13,222 nucleotides of DNA from Hyphomonas sp. (GCA_024743015.1 JANSXJ010000073.1:1-13222); one strand, 5' to 3'. Shown: positions 1 through 7,587, counted from the stretch's first letter. The notes: generated from the sequence alone by a model not told the origin. Made by a program: numbers and translations.

Positions 1-651
1 ATCCATTTGTTCTTGCGTCGGTTCTGTAAGGTTTGCGACCCGACCCGGGATCACGCGGCGACCGGGGAATGCCCCCTCCACCGCCGCTTTGAAATCAAGC
101 TCGGCGCAGGTGAGGTCATGTGGAGGCTGAAACACGCCATCCGGCAGAATATCCAGGCCTTCCATCGAACCGGAGATACCTGCAAACCGCTCCACATAGT
201 CATACCACGGCTTCAAATCGGCGTATCGGACGGGCCAATCGATACCGTGTCCGTCGCGCGCGTTCGCCTCGAAATCGATCTCCGACATGCGGTAACTCTG
301 ACGGCCCCACATGATCGAACGACCGCCTTCATGGTAACCGCGTAGCCAACGAAAATCGGTTCCTTCAGCCGTTTCGTAAGGATGCTCTTTGTCCTTCACC
401 CAGAACTGCCTTGTATAGCTCTGAAACGCATACACGTTGGACTGGATGGGATAGTCTTCCCGGTCTTTGTCGGTTTTGCGGTTCAGGTGCTCAACATCCC
501 AGGGATCGATGAAGTCGGTATAGTCTTTCTCGACAGTAACCTTTCGGCCCCGTTCGATTACCCCGACCTTGAAGCCTTTCTCGCACATCTCCTTGGCGAC
601 CCAGCCGCCTGACATGCCCGACCCGACTACGATTACGTCAAAATCTGTCAT
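1..651 (-). CDS. GMC-family FAD-dependent sugar dehydrogenase, catalytic subunit (partial, C-terminus beyond left edge)
   Basis: The first 217 residues are present; the rest lies off the left edge (full GMC enzymes of this type are roughly 550-580 residues). The protein opens directly on a Rossmann dinucleotide-binding strand (DVIVVGSGMSGG, residues 5-16), with an acidic residue at the end of the second strand (VIERG, 31-35). A second GMC-like flavin segment, GGRSIMWGR, lies at 109-117, followed by the WPVRYADLKPWY stretch (139-150) typical of the glucose/gluconate/glycoside dehydrogenase branch. There is no signal peptide, which fits export by piggy-back on the Tat-signal small subunit encoded just upstream (stop codon two bases before this ATG). 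The family oxidises sugars with FAD and passes electrons to a cytochrome or quinone. Substrate and carbon position (C1, C2 or C3) cannot be read from sequence. It is the last visible gene of the operon. Confidence 0.9.
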   Translation of the reverse strand, partial: MTDFDVIVVGSGMSGGWVAKEMCEKGFKVGVIERGRKVTVEKDYTDFIDPWDVEHLNRKTDKDREDYPIQSNVYAFQSYTRQFWVKDKEHPYETAEGTDFRWLRGYHEGGRSIMWGRQSYRMSEIDFEANARDGHGIDWPVRYADLKPWYDYVERFAGISGSMEGLDILPDGVFQPPHDLTCAELDFKAAVEGAFPGRRVIPGRVANLTEPTQEQMD

Positions 652-653
652 TG

Positions 654-1229
654 CTATGTCGCCCATGTTTTTGGAAAATCGGAAAGCGGTACGCAGCCAA
701 TCCACTCGCCCGGAACCGGCTCATAAGCGAGTTCTTCCGTCGCGCCTGGTTCGGACATGTAATAGGCCTGCACAACAGTCGCCTTGAAGTCTCGATAGAA
801 ACCGTTGTCGACCTCGCCCGAAAAGACTTGCGCATCAAAAGCGCTCAGAACGGCTTCGCGTTCGCTTGGAGAAAGTTGCGTAAACGCCGCTCCCGTTTCG
901 CTGGTGAGCGCAGAGCCGAGCGCTGCCAGACCTGTCTTCCAATACTGTTGGAAATCCGTGTCCCCCCAATCCGTCGCAAGACTTTGAAGCGTTTCCGGAA
1001 CACCAGCTTGAACGGCGCCTGCTGTCTCAGTTTTCGGAATGATTGTCTGCGCGACCGCTGAAATCAGCGCCATTTCCTCGCCAGTGAAAACGCCCGGGGC
1101 AACCGAACCTGCAATCTGGCCAGAGGCGGCTTTATCTGCCCCTCCGCAAGCCGCCAAACCACCAACGGCTGAGAGCGCTAACAATCCTTGAAAGACCTGA
1201 CGTCTTTGAAGCATGAGATCATGTACCAT
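654..1229 (-). CDS. Gluconate 2-dehydrogenase subunit 3-like small subunit with Tat/lipobox signal
   Basis: The product has 191 residues. The N-terminus has twin arginines (R9-R10, QRRQVFQ) followed by a hydrophobic stretch and a lipobox-like LAAC ending at Cys28, so it looks like a Tat-exported lipoprotein. The body carries the features of the gluconate 2-dehydrogenase subunit 3 family: an ALISAVAQTIIPKTETAGA helix near residues 54-72, and a YYMSEPGATEELAYEPVPG segment near the C-terminus followed by W-I-G. In characterised FAD sugar dehydrogenases this subunit escorts the GMC catalytic subunit through the Tat pore and supports its folding. Starting at 1229 is supported by AGGAG seven bases upstream; an internal Met at 1214 would also keep the RR motif. 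The gene sits between the MFS permease (9-base gap) and the GMC subunit (2-base gap), so co-translation is likely. No cytochrome c subunit is visible; it may lie left of the window or elsewhere. Confidence 0.88.
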   Translation of the reverse strand: MVHDLMLQRRQVFQGLLALSAVGGLAACGGADKAASGQIAGSVAPGVFTGEEMALISAVAQTIIPKTETAGAVQAGVPETLQSLATDWGDTDFQQYWKTGLAALGSALTSETGAAFTQLSPSEREAVLSAFDAQVFSGEVDNGFYRDFKATVVQAYYMSEPGATEELAYEPVPGEWIGCVPLSDFPKTWAT

Positions 1230-1238
1230 TTCGGGCTC

Positions 1239-2663
1239 CTATCCGTGCGACGGATCGGCTTCGCCGCCCGCCGTGTTCTGCATCCAGTTGCGCGCAAGGT
1301 ACAATCCGACGAACGCCGCAATCAGGACCGCTGGGAAGAAGACCAGTTGCGAGAGCGCCCCCTGCCCCGCAGCCACTTCCACAGCGTTGCCTTCCAGGCC
1401 AGAGGCTTCTGCCTTGACCCGAGCGCTGTCGATCCAGCCGCCAATGATCGGGTTCCAGATGGTCAGCGCGAACATCCCGGCAGCACCGACAAGGCTCATC
1501 CCGAGCGCGCCGGAGCGTGGCACATATTGCGCCGTCACGCCGATCATGGTCGGCCAGAAATAGCAGACACCGAACGCAAACACGATTGCTGAGACGTAGA
1601 CCATTGCGCCAGAGGCGGTCGACATCATGAACAGGCCGAGCGTCGTCAGGATGGCGCTCATCAGCAATACACCGACCGGGTTCAAGGCATGAATCAGTGG
1701 GCCAGCGAAATAGCGGCCGACCGCCATGATTCCGGTGACCATGCCCAGCACGATCATGGCCTGCCCGGGCACCCCGCCGAGTTGGGCACCGAGGATACGG
1801 TCAACCCATTGCTGCGTGCCAAGCTCAGAAGTGGCTGTGATGCTCATCAGCCCCATCAGAATAATCAGTAAGGCAGCGTCCCGCGCCCGCCCGGCTCTGA
1901 ACATCATCAGGAGGAAAGTGAGTCCGAGCACGAGCAGGAGCGGAAGGAGGAAAGTTCCCGGCAAGCCGGCAACGATATCGTTGGGAGTTCCGATAAGCAC
2001 CAGCAGGCCAAATATCGCCGTCATCAGGATCAGGCCTTTGGCGTCGAGATCGACGATCTTTTCAATCTGCGGGATATCCGGGAACTGAGTTGTGAAAACC
2101 ATATACCCGTAAATCGCGGTCGGAATGAGCATGACCGCAATTTGCGGCTGCCAGCCGATCCCGGCATTCGTCATGAAGTAAGACACAACAGCGCCAATCA
2201 CGATCCCGCCCGGGAACCAGACATGGAATCGATTGAGCCACTTGGTCTTGTCATCCTTGTAGAGATCCGCAACGAGCGGGTTACACGCGGCTTCGACCGA
2301 TCCGTTGGCAAAGCCGATAAAGAAGGTCGAGATCAGCAGCCCAAGAAATCCACCGGCGAAGATGGTCAGCACCAAGCCGAGCAAATGACCGACAAAGGCA
2401 AGGATCATGATCAGTCTTGGACCCAGCTTGTTATAAAGAAACCCGAAAACGACCATGGCGAGCGGGAAACCGAGAAAGGCCATGGAGTTGACCCAGCCAA
2501 GCTCGGTGTCACTCAGGGCGAACTCTTCCGAAAGCTGGGTGAGAATGCCGGCACGGATCGCGAAAGTCATCGCCGTGACGATGAGAGATAAACAGCTCAA
2601 TAAGAACAGCTTGTTGCGATTGATACCGGCGGCGAGATGGCCGTCTGCTGTGGTTGCGGTCAT
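1239..2663 (-). CDS. Major facilitator superfamily permease, probably for a sugar or oxidised sugar
   Basis: The product has 474 residues of alternating hydrophobic segments, consistent with 12 membrane helices. A variant of MFS motif A appears in the loop after the second helix (GFLYNKLGPR, 74-83). Other notable segments are FANGSVEAACNPLVADLY (118-135) and RFHVWFPGGIVIG (145-157), which recall the FHS/fucose-permease-like branch more than the classical sugar porters. The start is supported by GGGAGGA five to six bases before the ATG. It lies 24 bases after the TIM-barrel gene and 9 bases before the small dehydrogenase subunit, inside one operon. That position suggests it moves the substrate or product of the periplasmic dehydrogenase across the inner membrane toward the two cytoplasmic enzymes encoded upstream. 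The family call is firm; the substrate is inference. It differs clearly from the sugar porter at 10089-11501, so it is not a duplicate. Confidence 0.85.
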   Translation of the reverse strand: MTATTADGHLAAGINRNKLFLLSCLSLIVTAMTFAIRAGILTQLSEEFALSDTELGWVNSMAFLGFPLAMVVFGFLYNKLGPRLIMILAFVGHLLGLVLTIFAGGFLGLLISTFFIGFANGSVEAACNPLVADLYKDDKTKWLNRFHVWFPGGIVIGAVVSYFMTNAGIGWQPQIAVMLIPTAIYGYMVFTTQFPDIPQIEKIVDLDAKGLILMTAIFGLLVLIGTPNDIVAGLPGTFLLPLLLVLGLTFLLMMFRAGRARDAALLIILMGLMSITATSELGTQQWVDRILGAQLGGVPGQAMIVLGMVTGIMAVGRYFAGPLIHALNPVGVLLMSAILTTLGLFMMSTASGAMVYVSAIVFAFGVCYFWPTMIGVTAQYVPRSGALGMSLVGAAGMFALTIWNPIIGGWIDSARVKAEASGLEGNAVEVAAGQGALSQLVFFPAVLIAAFVGLYLARNWMQNTAGGEADPSHG

Positions 2664-2687
2664 AGTTCCTCCCTCACTCGGCTGTTC

Positions 2688-3740
2688 TTATGACAGTCCA
2701 AGCATTTTTCTGTTTGCTTCAACGCTGACATCTCCGCCTGCGAAATCGTCAAACGCTTTGTCGGTGACACGAATGATGTGATCGGAAACGAATTTGGCGC
2801 CGTCTCGGGCACCATCTTCGGGATGCTTCAAAGCGCACTCCCATTCGACCACGGCCCAGCCATCGAAATCGTACCCCGCCAGCTTGCTGAAGATCGCGCC
2901 GAAATCGATCTGTCCGTCGCCGAGAGACCTGAACCGACCAGGCCGCTCGACCCACCCCTGATAACCACCATAGATGCCGCTTTTTCCATTCGGACGGAAC
3001 TCGGCATCCTTCACATGGAACATCCGGATGCGGTCGTGATAGTGATCGATGAAAGACAGATAATCGAGCTGCTGCAGGATGAAGTGGCTCGGGTCGTAGA
3101 GGATGTTACACCGGGCGTGACCATCAACCTCTTCCAGGAAACGCTCAAACGTCACGCCATCATGCAGGTCTTCGCCGGGGTGAATCTCGTAGCAGACATC
3201 GACGCCGCACTCGTCATAATAATCGAGGATCGGACGCCAGCGCTTGGCGAGTTCCTTGAAGCCCTCTTCGACCAGGCCAGCAGGTCTCTGAGGCCACGGA
3301 TACATGAACGGCCATACCAGCGCGCCTGGAAACGACACGGAGCGATCGAGACCGAGATTTTGGGATGCTTTCGCAGCGAACATAACCTGCTCAACAGCCC
3401 ACTCCTGCCGCGCCTTGGGATTGCCGTGCAATTGAGTCGGCGCAAACGCGTCAAAGGCGGTATCATAGGCCGGGTGAACCGCCACCAGCTGCCCTTGGAT
3501 ATGCGTCGAGAGTTCGGTGATCTCAACGCCCCACTCGCGGCATTGGCCTTTGAATTCGTCGCAATAGTCTTTGCTTTCCGCGGCGAGTTTCAGGTTGATG
3601 CAGGTTGGATTGTCGGACGGAATCTGGACGCCCTTATAGCCTGCGTCAGCCATCCATCGGCAGGCATTTTCCATCGTGTCGAAGGGCGCATCGCCCATAA
3701 ACTGGGCCAGAAAGATTGCGGGGCCCTGCATCGTCTTCAT
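2688..3740 (-). CDS. Sugar phosphate isomerase/epimerase-type TIM barrel (AP endonuclease 2 superfamily)
   Basis: The product has 350 residues. It fits the xylose-isomerase-like TIM barrel fold with a complete set of likely metal ligands: Glu185 (CYEIHPGED), Asp216 (YDPSHF), His242 (FHVKDAEF) and Glu299 (VVEWE). His187 and His219 are probable substrate contacts. No signal peptide is seen, so it is cytoplasmic. I chose ATG at 3740 over an in-frame GTG at 3758: 3740 forms an ATGA overlap with the stop of the preceding oxidoreductase and has GGAG eight bases upstream. This shows translational coupling. Family members isomerise or epimerise free or phosphorylated sugars. Some act on 3-keto-glycosides by beta-elimination beside Gfo/Idh dehydrogenases, as in the levoglucosan pathway. 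The tight pairing here suggests that it and the Gfo/Idh enzyme handle the same keto-sugar, but the reaction is inferred. Confidence 0.88.
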   Translation of the reverse strand: MKTMQGPAIFLAQFMGDAPFDTMENACRWMADAGYKGVQIPSDNPTCINLKLAAESKDYCDEFKGQCREWGVEITELSTHIQGQLVAVHPAYDTAFDAFAPTQLHGNPKARQEWAVEQVMFAAKASQNLGLDRSVSFPGALVWPFMYPWPQRPAGLVEEGFKELAKRWRPILDYYDECGVDVCYEIHPGEDLHDGVTFERFLEEVDGHARCNILYDPSHFILQQLDYLSFIDHYHDRIRMFHVKDAEFRPNGKSGIYGGYQGWVERPGRFRSLGDGQIDFGAIFSKLAGYDFDGWAVVEWECALKHPEDGARDGAKFVSDHIIRVTDKAFDDFAGGDVSVEANRKMLGLS

Positions 3741-4864
3741 ACCGTGATCTCCGTCCACGTTGAGTTATTGTTGCTGCTCTCAACCAGCGCTTCGACAAAT
3801 GCCATCCCGCGCAGAGCCGCGTCCATTCCGGCTTTGACCCCGCCCTGGGTTTGCAGCGCTTCAGCGAATTCGAGATAAATGTTCGCGAACGCTTCGATAT
3901 AGCCTTCCGGATGACCAGGCGGCGTGCGAAATCCAGCTTGCACGTCGGCAGGCAAATAGCCTTGTGCCGCACGCAGGATCTCGGTTGGGCGATCGGTATA
4001 GGTCCGAATGAGTGTGTTCGGTTCTTCCTGGTTCCATTCCAGACCACCGGTCTCGCCATAGACGCGGATGGATAGCGTGTTCTCATTTCCTACACACACC
4101 TGAGACGCGCTCAGCACTCCCTTCACGCCATCCTGCATACGAAACAGCGCCGATCCATCATCATCCAACCTGCGGCCCTCCACGAAGACCGAGAGGTCAG
4201 CGGCGACGTGGGTCATGATCTTGCCGGTGACGAATTCTGCCAGATTGTGAGCATGCGTGCCGATATCGCCCATGCAACCGGAAATACCGGACCGGGCTGG
4301 ATCGGTACGCCAATCCGCCTGCTTGTTGTCGACCTCACCTGCGAGCCAGCCCTGGATATATTCGACGTAGACTTTGCGGACTTTTCCGATGCCCCCGTCA
4401 GCCACGATCTGGCGCGCCGCGCCGACCAATGGATAGCCGAGATAGGTATGGGTCAAACCATAGGCCAGTGTGTCGTGCTTCTGGACGATCGCTGCGAGCT
4501 CGCGCGCCTCTTCCATATTCAAAGTCGCGGGCTTATCCGAAAGGACGTGAAATCCGGCTTCAAGCGCGGCTTTGGCCACCGGAAAGTGGACATGGTTTGG
4601 TGTTACGATCGCGACAAAATGCATGCGCTGGTCTTCTGGCAAAGCGGCTTCCGCCCGCATCATTTCATCATAGTTCGTGTAACAACGAGAAGCCTCAAGC
4701 CCGAGCTGGCGTCCGGTGGCGATACAGTTATCTGGATCTCTTGAGAACGCACCGCAGACCAGGTCAATCTTTCCGTCGAGGCGTGCAGCCAGTCGGTGGA
4801 CGTCACCGATAAATGCACCTTGGCCCCCGCCGACCATACCCATTCGGAGCGTATTTTCCGTCAC
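3737..4864 (-). CDS. Gfo/Idh/MocA-family NAD(P)-dependent sugar oxidoreductase
   Basis: The product has 375 residues from the GTG at 4864. An N-terminal Rossmann domain carries the glycine motif [14 protein letters not shown] (11-24). Next come TPNHVHFP (88-95), the family DKP motif with catalytic Lys111 (SDKPAT), and a [11 protein letters not shown] helix (198-208) with the paired Asp200 and His204. The C-terminal alpha/beta domain is full length. GTG is preferred to an in-frame TTG at 4885: an AGGGAGG ribosome site lies eight bases before GTG and would sit inside the coding region if TTG were used. This is the first gene of the operon, and its 3' end overlaps the next start (ATGA). Relatives oxidise or reduce secondary alcohols of sugars, including myo-inositol, levoglucosan, 1,5-anhydrofructose and 3-keto-glycosides. 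With a periplasmic dehydrogenase downstream it may reduce an imported keto-sugar. The direction is not provable from sequence. Confidence 0.9.
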   Translation of the reverse strand: MTENTLRMGMVGGGQGAFIGDVHRLAARLDGKIDLVCGAFSRDPDNCIATGRQLGLEASRCYTNYDEMMRAEAALPEDQRMHFVAIVTPNHVHFPVAKAALEAGFHVLSDKPATLNMEEARELAAIVQKHDTLAYGLTHTYLGYPLVGAARQIVADGGIGKVRKVYVEYIQGWLAGEVDNKQADWRTDPARSGISGCMGDIGTHAHNLAEFVTGKIMTHVAADLSVFVEGRRLDDDGSALFRMQDGVKGVLSASQVCVGNENTLSIRVYGETGGLEWNQEEPNTLIRTYTDRPTEILRAAQGYLPADVQAGFRTPPGHPEGYIEAFANIYLEFAEALQTQGGVKAGMDAALRGMAFVEALVESSNNNSTWTEITV

Positions 4865-4913
4865 GCGTTGAGCCTCCCTACCCAAACCTGAATTGTGTTT
4901 ATTTTTCTATTTC

Positions 4914-4927
4914 TGACAGCGCTAACA
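4914..4927. promoter_or_regulatory. Imperfect LacI-type operator (O1)
   Basis: TGACAGCGCTAACA is a 14-base near-palindrome around AGCGCT. The right half, GCTAACA, is identical to that of the site at 7547; the left half differs at two positions. Its centre is about 56 bases upstream of the Gfo/Idh GTG start, and 54 bases from the perfect operator at 4967-4982. It is best placed to control the leftward operon. The LacI-family assignment rests on symmetry, size and the central CG. Confidence 0.6.
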
Positions 4928-4966
4928 GCTTGTCCTGCAGGATGCAACTCTTCCCGACTCGGAAAG

Positions 4967-4982
4967 TTGATAGCGCTATCAA
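4967..4982. promoter_or_regulatory. Perfect LacI-type operator (O2) between divergent operons
   Basis: TTGATAGCGCTATCAA is a perfect 16-base palindrome with the central CG step typical of LacI-family operators. It sits almost exactly midway between the divergent starts at 4864 and 5081, about 106 bases before the lactonase ATG. The site and its right flank recur exactly at 11614-11637. I could not assign -35/-10 boxes with confidence, so repression or activation is not decided. Confidence 0.75.
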
Positions 4983-4991
4983 TTTTTCTGG
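4968..4991 (+). repeat. 24-base exact repeat, copy 1 (operator plus right flank)
   Basis: Bases 4968-4991 match 11614-11637 with no mismatch. The block covers the operator palindrome and ten further bases on its right side (ATTTTTCTGG). Both copies point the same way relative to a plus-strand gene starting about 106-113 bases beyond the operator centre. The flank is not needed for operator symmetry, so it may be a shared promoter element or trace of duplication. Confidence 0.85.
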
Positions 4992-5080
4992 ACAGCGTCC
5001 GATACGGCGGCTAGGCCTGCATCCAAATCAGATCATGAATGATGTCAAAAGATCTGTCATCCTGGGGAGGAATTGAAGGT

Positions 5081-6124
5081 ATGCGCAGACTTGTAAGCTC
5101 TATACTCTTGGCCGGATTTGCAGCAGCGGCGGCAGGTTGCGAAGCCTCCAACCCCGCTCCAACACCCGAAACCACACCCGAAGAAACCCAATCGATCGGC
5201 AGCATAGATCGCAGACTGGCAGCAATGGACTCTGTCGTTGCACCCGGCGCTGAAATCGAAATCCTTGCCGAAGGATTCACCTGGCCGGAGGGACCTGCCT
5301 GGGTCGAAGCAGAACAAGCTCTTTACTTCAACGATGTGCCGGAAAACAAAATGCATCGTTGGGCCGAAGCGACTGGTCACGAAATGATCCTGTCCCCATC
5401 GGGCGGTGCGTCGCCAGAGGTCGCGGCAACCATGAGAGAGTCTGGCGCAAACGGCATTATTCTATGGCCTGCCGACCCGTCCAAGCTTTTACTTGCCGAT
5501 CACGGCGCGCGTGGCTTGTCGGTTCTGAGTAGAGACACGTTCCAGCGCGAAGTGATCGTTTCCTCATATGACAATCAGTCGCTCAATTCCCCGAATGATA
5601 TGGTCGCCCGCAGCGACGGGGCGATCTTCTTTACCGATCCCCCATACGGCTTGCGCGGATTGAACAATGCGCCCGAAAAGGAACTCCAGCACAATGGCGT
5701 TTATCTCTATTCGAGCGACGCGCCACTCAAGCTGATCATTGACGATCTGACATTCCCGAACGGCATTGCCCTCTCGCCGGATGAGCGCACGCTCTACGTC
5801 GCGGTATCGGATCCGGACAATGCAAAGATTATGGCCTACACCGTCGCCGAAGATGGCAGCGTCAGCGACGGCCGTGTCTTCTTCGATGCATCCGGTGAGC
5901 TGAAAGATGGCGGCGGCCTGCCGGACGGTATGGTCGTGGCCAGAAACGGCACTGTATTCGCGACCGGTCCGGAAGGAGTTTACGTTCTTGCACCCGAGAC
6001 CGGCGACGTTCTCGGCGTAATCTCAACGGGCATGCCTACGTCGAACTGCACATTGAACGATGACGAAACCTATCTCTACATGACGTCGTCATCGGTTCTG
6101 GCGCGCGTACCAATCTCGTTCTGA
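5081..6124 (+). CDS. SMP-30/gluconolactonase-family lipoprotein
   Basis: The product has 347 residues. A lipoprotein signal ends at Cys20 (AAAAAGC), followed by a Pro/Glu/Thr-rich linker (about 21-45) and a six-bladed propeller of the SMP-30/gluconolactonase family. Likely divalent-metal ligands are all present: Glu70 (WPEGP), Asn172 (SPND), Asn227 (FPNG) and Asp282 (PDGM). Starting at 5081 is supported by GGGGAGGA upstream (spacing about 10) and by the clean signal peptide; an in-frame ATG at 5039 would bury the signal under 14 polar residues. The family hydrolyses aldonolactones such as glucono- or xylono-lactone to aldonic acids. Envelope anchoring puts this one where a periplasmic dehydrogenase would make lactones. 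The next gene is an aldonate permease eight bases downstream, which supports the role. The exact lactone is unknown. Confidence 0.9.
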   Translation: MRRLVSSILLAGFAAAAAGCEASNPAPTPETTPEETQSIGSIDRRLAAMDSVVAPGAEIEILAEGFTWPEGPAWVEAEQALYFNDVPENKMHRWAEATGHEMILSPSGGASPEVAATMRESGANGIILWPADPSKLLLADHGARGLSVLSRDTFQREVIVSSYDNQSLNSPNDMVARSDGAIFFTDPPYGLRGLNNAPEKELQHNGVYLYSSDAPLKLIIDDLTFPNGIALSPDERTLYVAVSDPDNAKIMAYTVAEDGSVSDGRVFFDASGELKDGGGLPDGMVVARNGTVFATGPEGVYVLAPETGDVLGVISTGMPTSNCTLNDDETYLYMTSSSVLARVPISF

Positions 6125-6132
6125 GGCTCGAC

Positions 6133-7473
6133 ATGGACCCGTCAGACCCAATCTACATCGTCGCCACGCTCGCCGCATCGGTGGCAGGCCTCCTATTGCT
6201 GGTCATTCGCGCCAAGGTCCCCGCTTTTTTTGCCTTGATACTGGTCTCACTCATCGCAGGCCTGCTGCTGGGTCTGGATCCAGCAGCTGTCGTTGCCTCC
6301 ATTCAGGACGGGATGGCAGGCGTGCTTGGCTTCATTGCTGTGGTTGTCGGATTGGGCGCAATTCTCGGCGCCGTGTTGGAGCAGTCTGGCGGCGTCAAAG
6401 CCTTGTCCGACCGGCTCGCCCACGGCTCAGTGAAGAGCGTTCCTACCAAGATGAGCTTTCTCGGATTGCTCGTCGCGATCCCGGTCTTTTTCGATGTTGC
6501 CTTGGTGATCCTCATGCCAATGGTGAAGCGCCTCGCGACAACCATCCGGCGCAAACCGCTCTTCGTGGCCGCACCGCTCCTGGCAGGCCTCGCGGCTGCA
6601 CATGCGTTTATTCCGCCGACCCCCGGGCCGATAGCAGTCGCCGCGTTGCTGGATGCAGACCTCGGCCTGGTGATCCTTGCTGGTCTGATGGCAGCAATCC
6701 CAGCCATTCTGTGCGGCGGTGTCTTGTTTGCGCGCCGCCAGTATGATCACCCGGTGGAAGTCGAAGGCGAGACAACTGAGATCGCCCCCCCTCAAGCCGC
6801 AACAAGCCTCAATTTTCTGGCAGCTTTTCTCGCGCTCGCTTTCCCGATTGTATTGGTTGCAAGCGGGACGGTCTTGAAAATGACTCTGGGCGAAGAGCAG
6901 GTCCCGGGGATGATGCTGTTCTTGTCTCACCCGTTCGTCGCCCTGCTCCTGACGGTCGGGCTCTATTACACATTTGCGGCGACGCAATTGCAGCTCCCGG
7001 CCAACACGCTGAACCAGGCCGCGATGAAATCCCTAGAACCTGCCGGTGCGGTGGTGCTCGTGACCGGAGCCGGCGGCGCGTTCAAACAAGTTCTAATCGA
7101 CTCTCAAGCGGGCGCGCGGATCGCGGAACTTGCTGCGAGCGCAAACGTATCCGTCCTGGTCTTCGCCTTCATGATCGCAGGCCTGGTCCGTGTGATCCAG
7201 GGATCCGCCACGGTCGCCATGATCACCGCTGCTGGTTTCACAGCGCCGCTTCTTGCGATCAGTGGGATCTCAGAATTCGATCGAGCGCTTGCCGTGATTT
7301 CAATCGCAGCTGGCGCGACGATCCTTTCTCATGTCAATGATTCAGGGTTCTGGCTGGTCAGCAAGTATCTCGACTTGTCGGTCAATGAGACGCTGAAATC
7401 CTGGACGGTCGTTTCGACGATCGTGGGCGGTGTCGGCTTCTTCACGGCGTTGATCCTGTCATTCATGTTCTGA
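6133..7473 (+). CDS. GntP-family gluconate/aldonate permease
   Basis: The product has 446 very hydrophobic residues with around 12-14 membrane segments, the usual GntP length. Family marks include the PPTPGP motif (161-166), GSATVAMITAAG in the C-terminal half, and HVNDSGFWLVSKYL starting at His400, a strong GntP signature. The family imports gluconate and related sugar acids with protons through the inner membrane. The ATG lies eight bases after the lactonase stop, and a GAGG ribosome site overlaps that stop codon, so the two are cotranscribed and probably coupled. This gives a simple two-step unit: hydrolyse the lactone outside the inner membrane, then import the acid. No gluconate kinase or Entner-Doudoroff gene is in the window. 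The family call is firm; gluconate versus xylonate, galactonate or a keto-acid is open. Confidence 0.92.
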   Translation: MDPSDPIYIVATLAASVAGLLLLVIRAKVPAFFALILVSLIAGLLLGLDPAAVVASIQDGMAGVLGFIAVVVGLGAILGAVLEQSGGVKALSDRLAHGSVKSVPTKMSFLGLLVAIPVFFDVALVILMPMVKRLATTIRRKPLFVAAPLLAGLAAAHAFIPPTPGPIAVAALLDADLGLVILAGLMAAIPAILCGGVLFARRQYDHPVEVEGETTEIAPPQAATSLNFLAAFLALAFPIVLVASGTVLKMTLGEEQVPGMMLFLSHPFVALLLTVGLYYTFAATQLQLPANTLNQAAMKSLEPAGAVVLVTGAGGAFKQVLIDSQAGARIAELAASANVSVLVFAFMIAGLVRVIQGSATVAMITAAGFTAPLLAISGISEFDRALAVISIAAGATILSHVNDSGFWLVSKYLDLSVNETLKSWTVVSTIVGGVGFFTALILSFMF

Positions 7474-7481
7474 CGCTTGGC

Positions 7482-7508
7482 GCTTGATGCCTAAGCATTG
7501 GCTCAAGC
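7482..7508 (+). terminator. Possible weak intrinsic terminator after the GntP gene
   Basis: A stem of GCTTGA plus GCC (one bulged T) pairs with GGC plus TCAAGC around an eight-base loop, followed by a broken T run (TTTATTT). It begins nine bases after the GntP stop. The short, interrupted T tract makes termination partial at best. It separates the lactonase-permease unit from the GH3 gene, which has its own operator. Confidence 0.4.
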
Positions 7509-7546
7509 TTTATTTGACCCTTCGTCTTGTCTCCCGCGTCGACAAT

Positions 7547-7560
7547 TGTTAGCGCTAACA
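7547..7560. promoter_or_regulatory. Perfect LacI-type operator (O3) upstream of the first GH3 gene
   Basis: TGTTAGCGCTAACA is a perfect 14-base palindrome with an AGCGCT core. Its centre is only about 34 bases before the GH3 ATG, so bound protein would lie near the transcription start or in the 5' leader. That position fits repression by blocking RNA polymerase, and differs from the 106-113 base spacing of the sites at 4967 and 11614. A TTGACC at 7514-7519 could be a -35 box, but no well-spaced -10 was found. Confidence 0.75.
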
Positions 7561-7587
7561 TAGCTGATACTCGAAAAGGAAAGCCAG

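Noticed and set aside
1172..1185. An AGAGCGCTAACAA sequence resembling an operator half-site.
   Set aside because: It lies inside the signal-peptide coding region of the small dehydrogenase subunit, only one half matches, and no gene start follows it.
2688..3758. Upstream GTG start for the TIM-barrel gene.
   Set aside because: The ATG at 3740 overlaps the previous stop as ATGA and has GGAG at good spacing; the GTG has no clear ribosome site.
2778..3878. Long plus-strand open frame of 366 codons opposite the TIM-barrel and oxidoreductase genes.
   Set aside because: It is antisense to two well-supported genes with intact motifs, shows no recognisable domain, and is explained by GC-rich codon bias in the opposite frame.
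5039..5080. Upstream ATG start for the lactonase.
   Set aside because: It would place 14 polar residues ahead of a clean lipoprotein signal and put the strong GGGGAGGA ribosome site inside the coding region.
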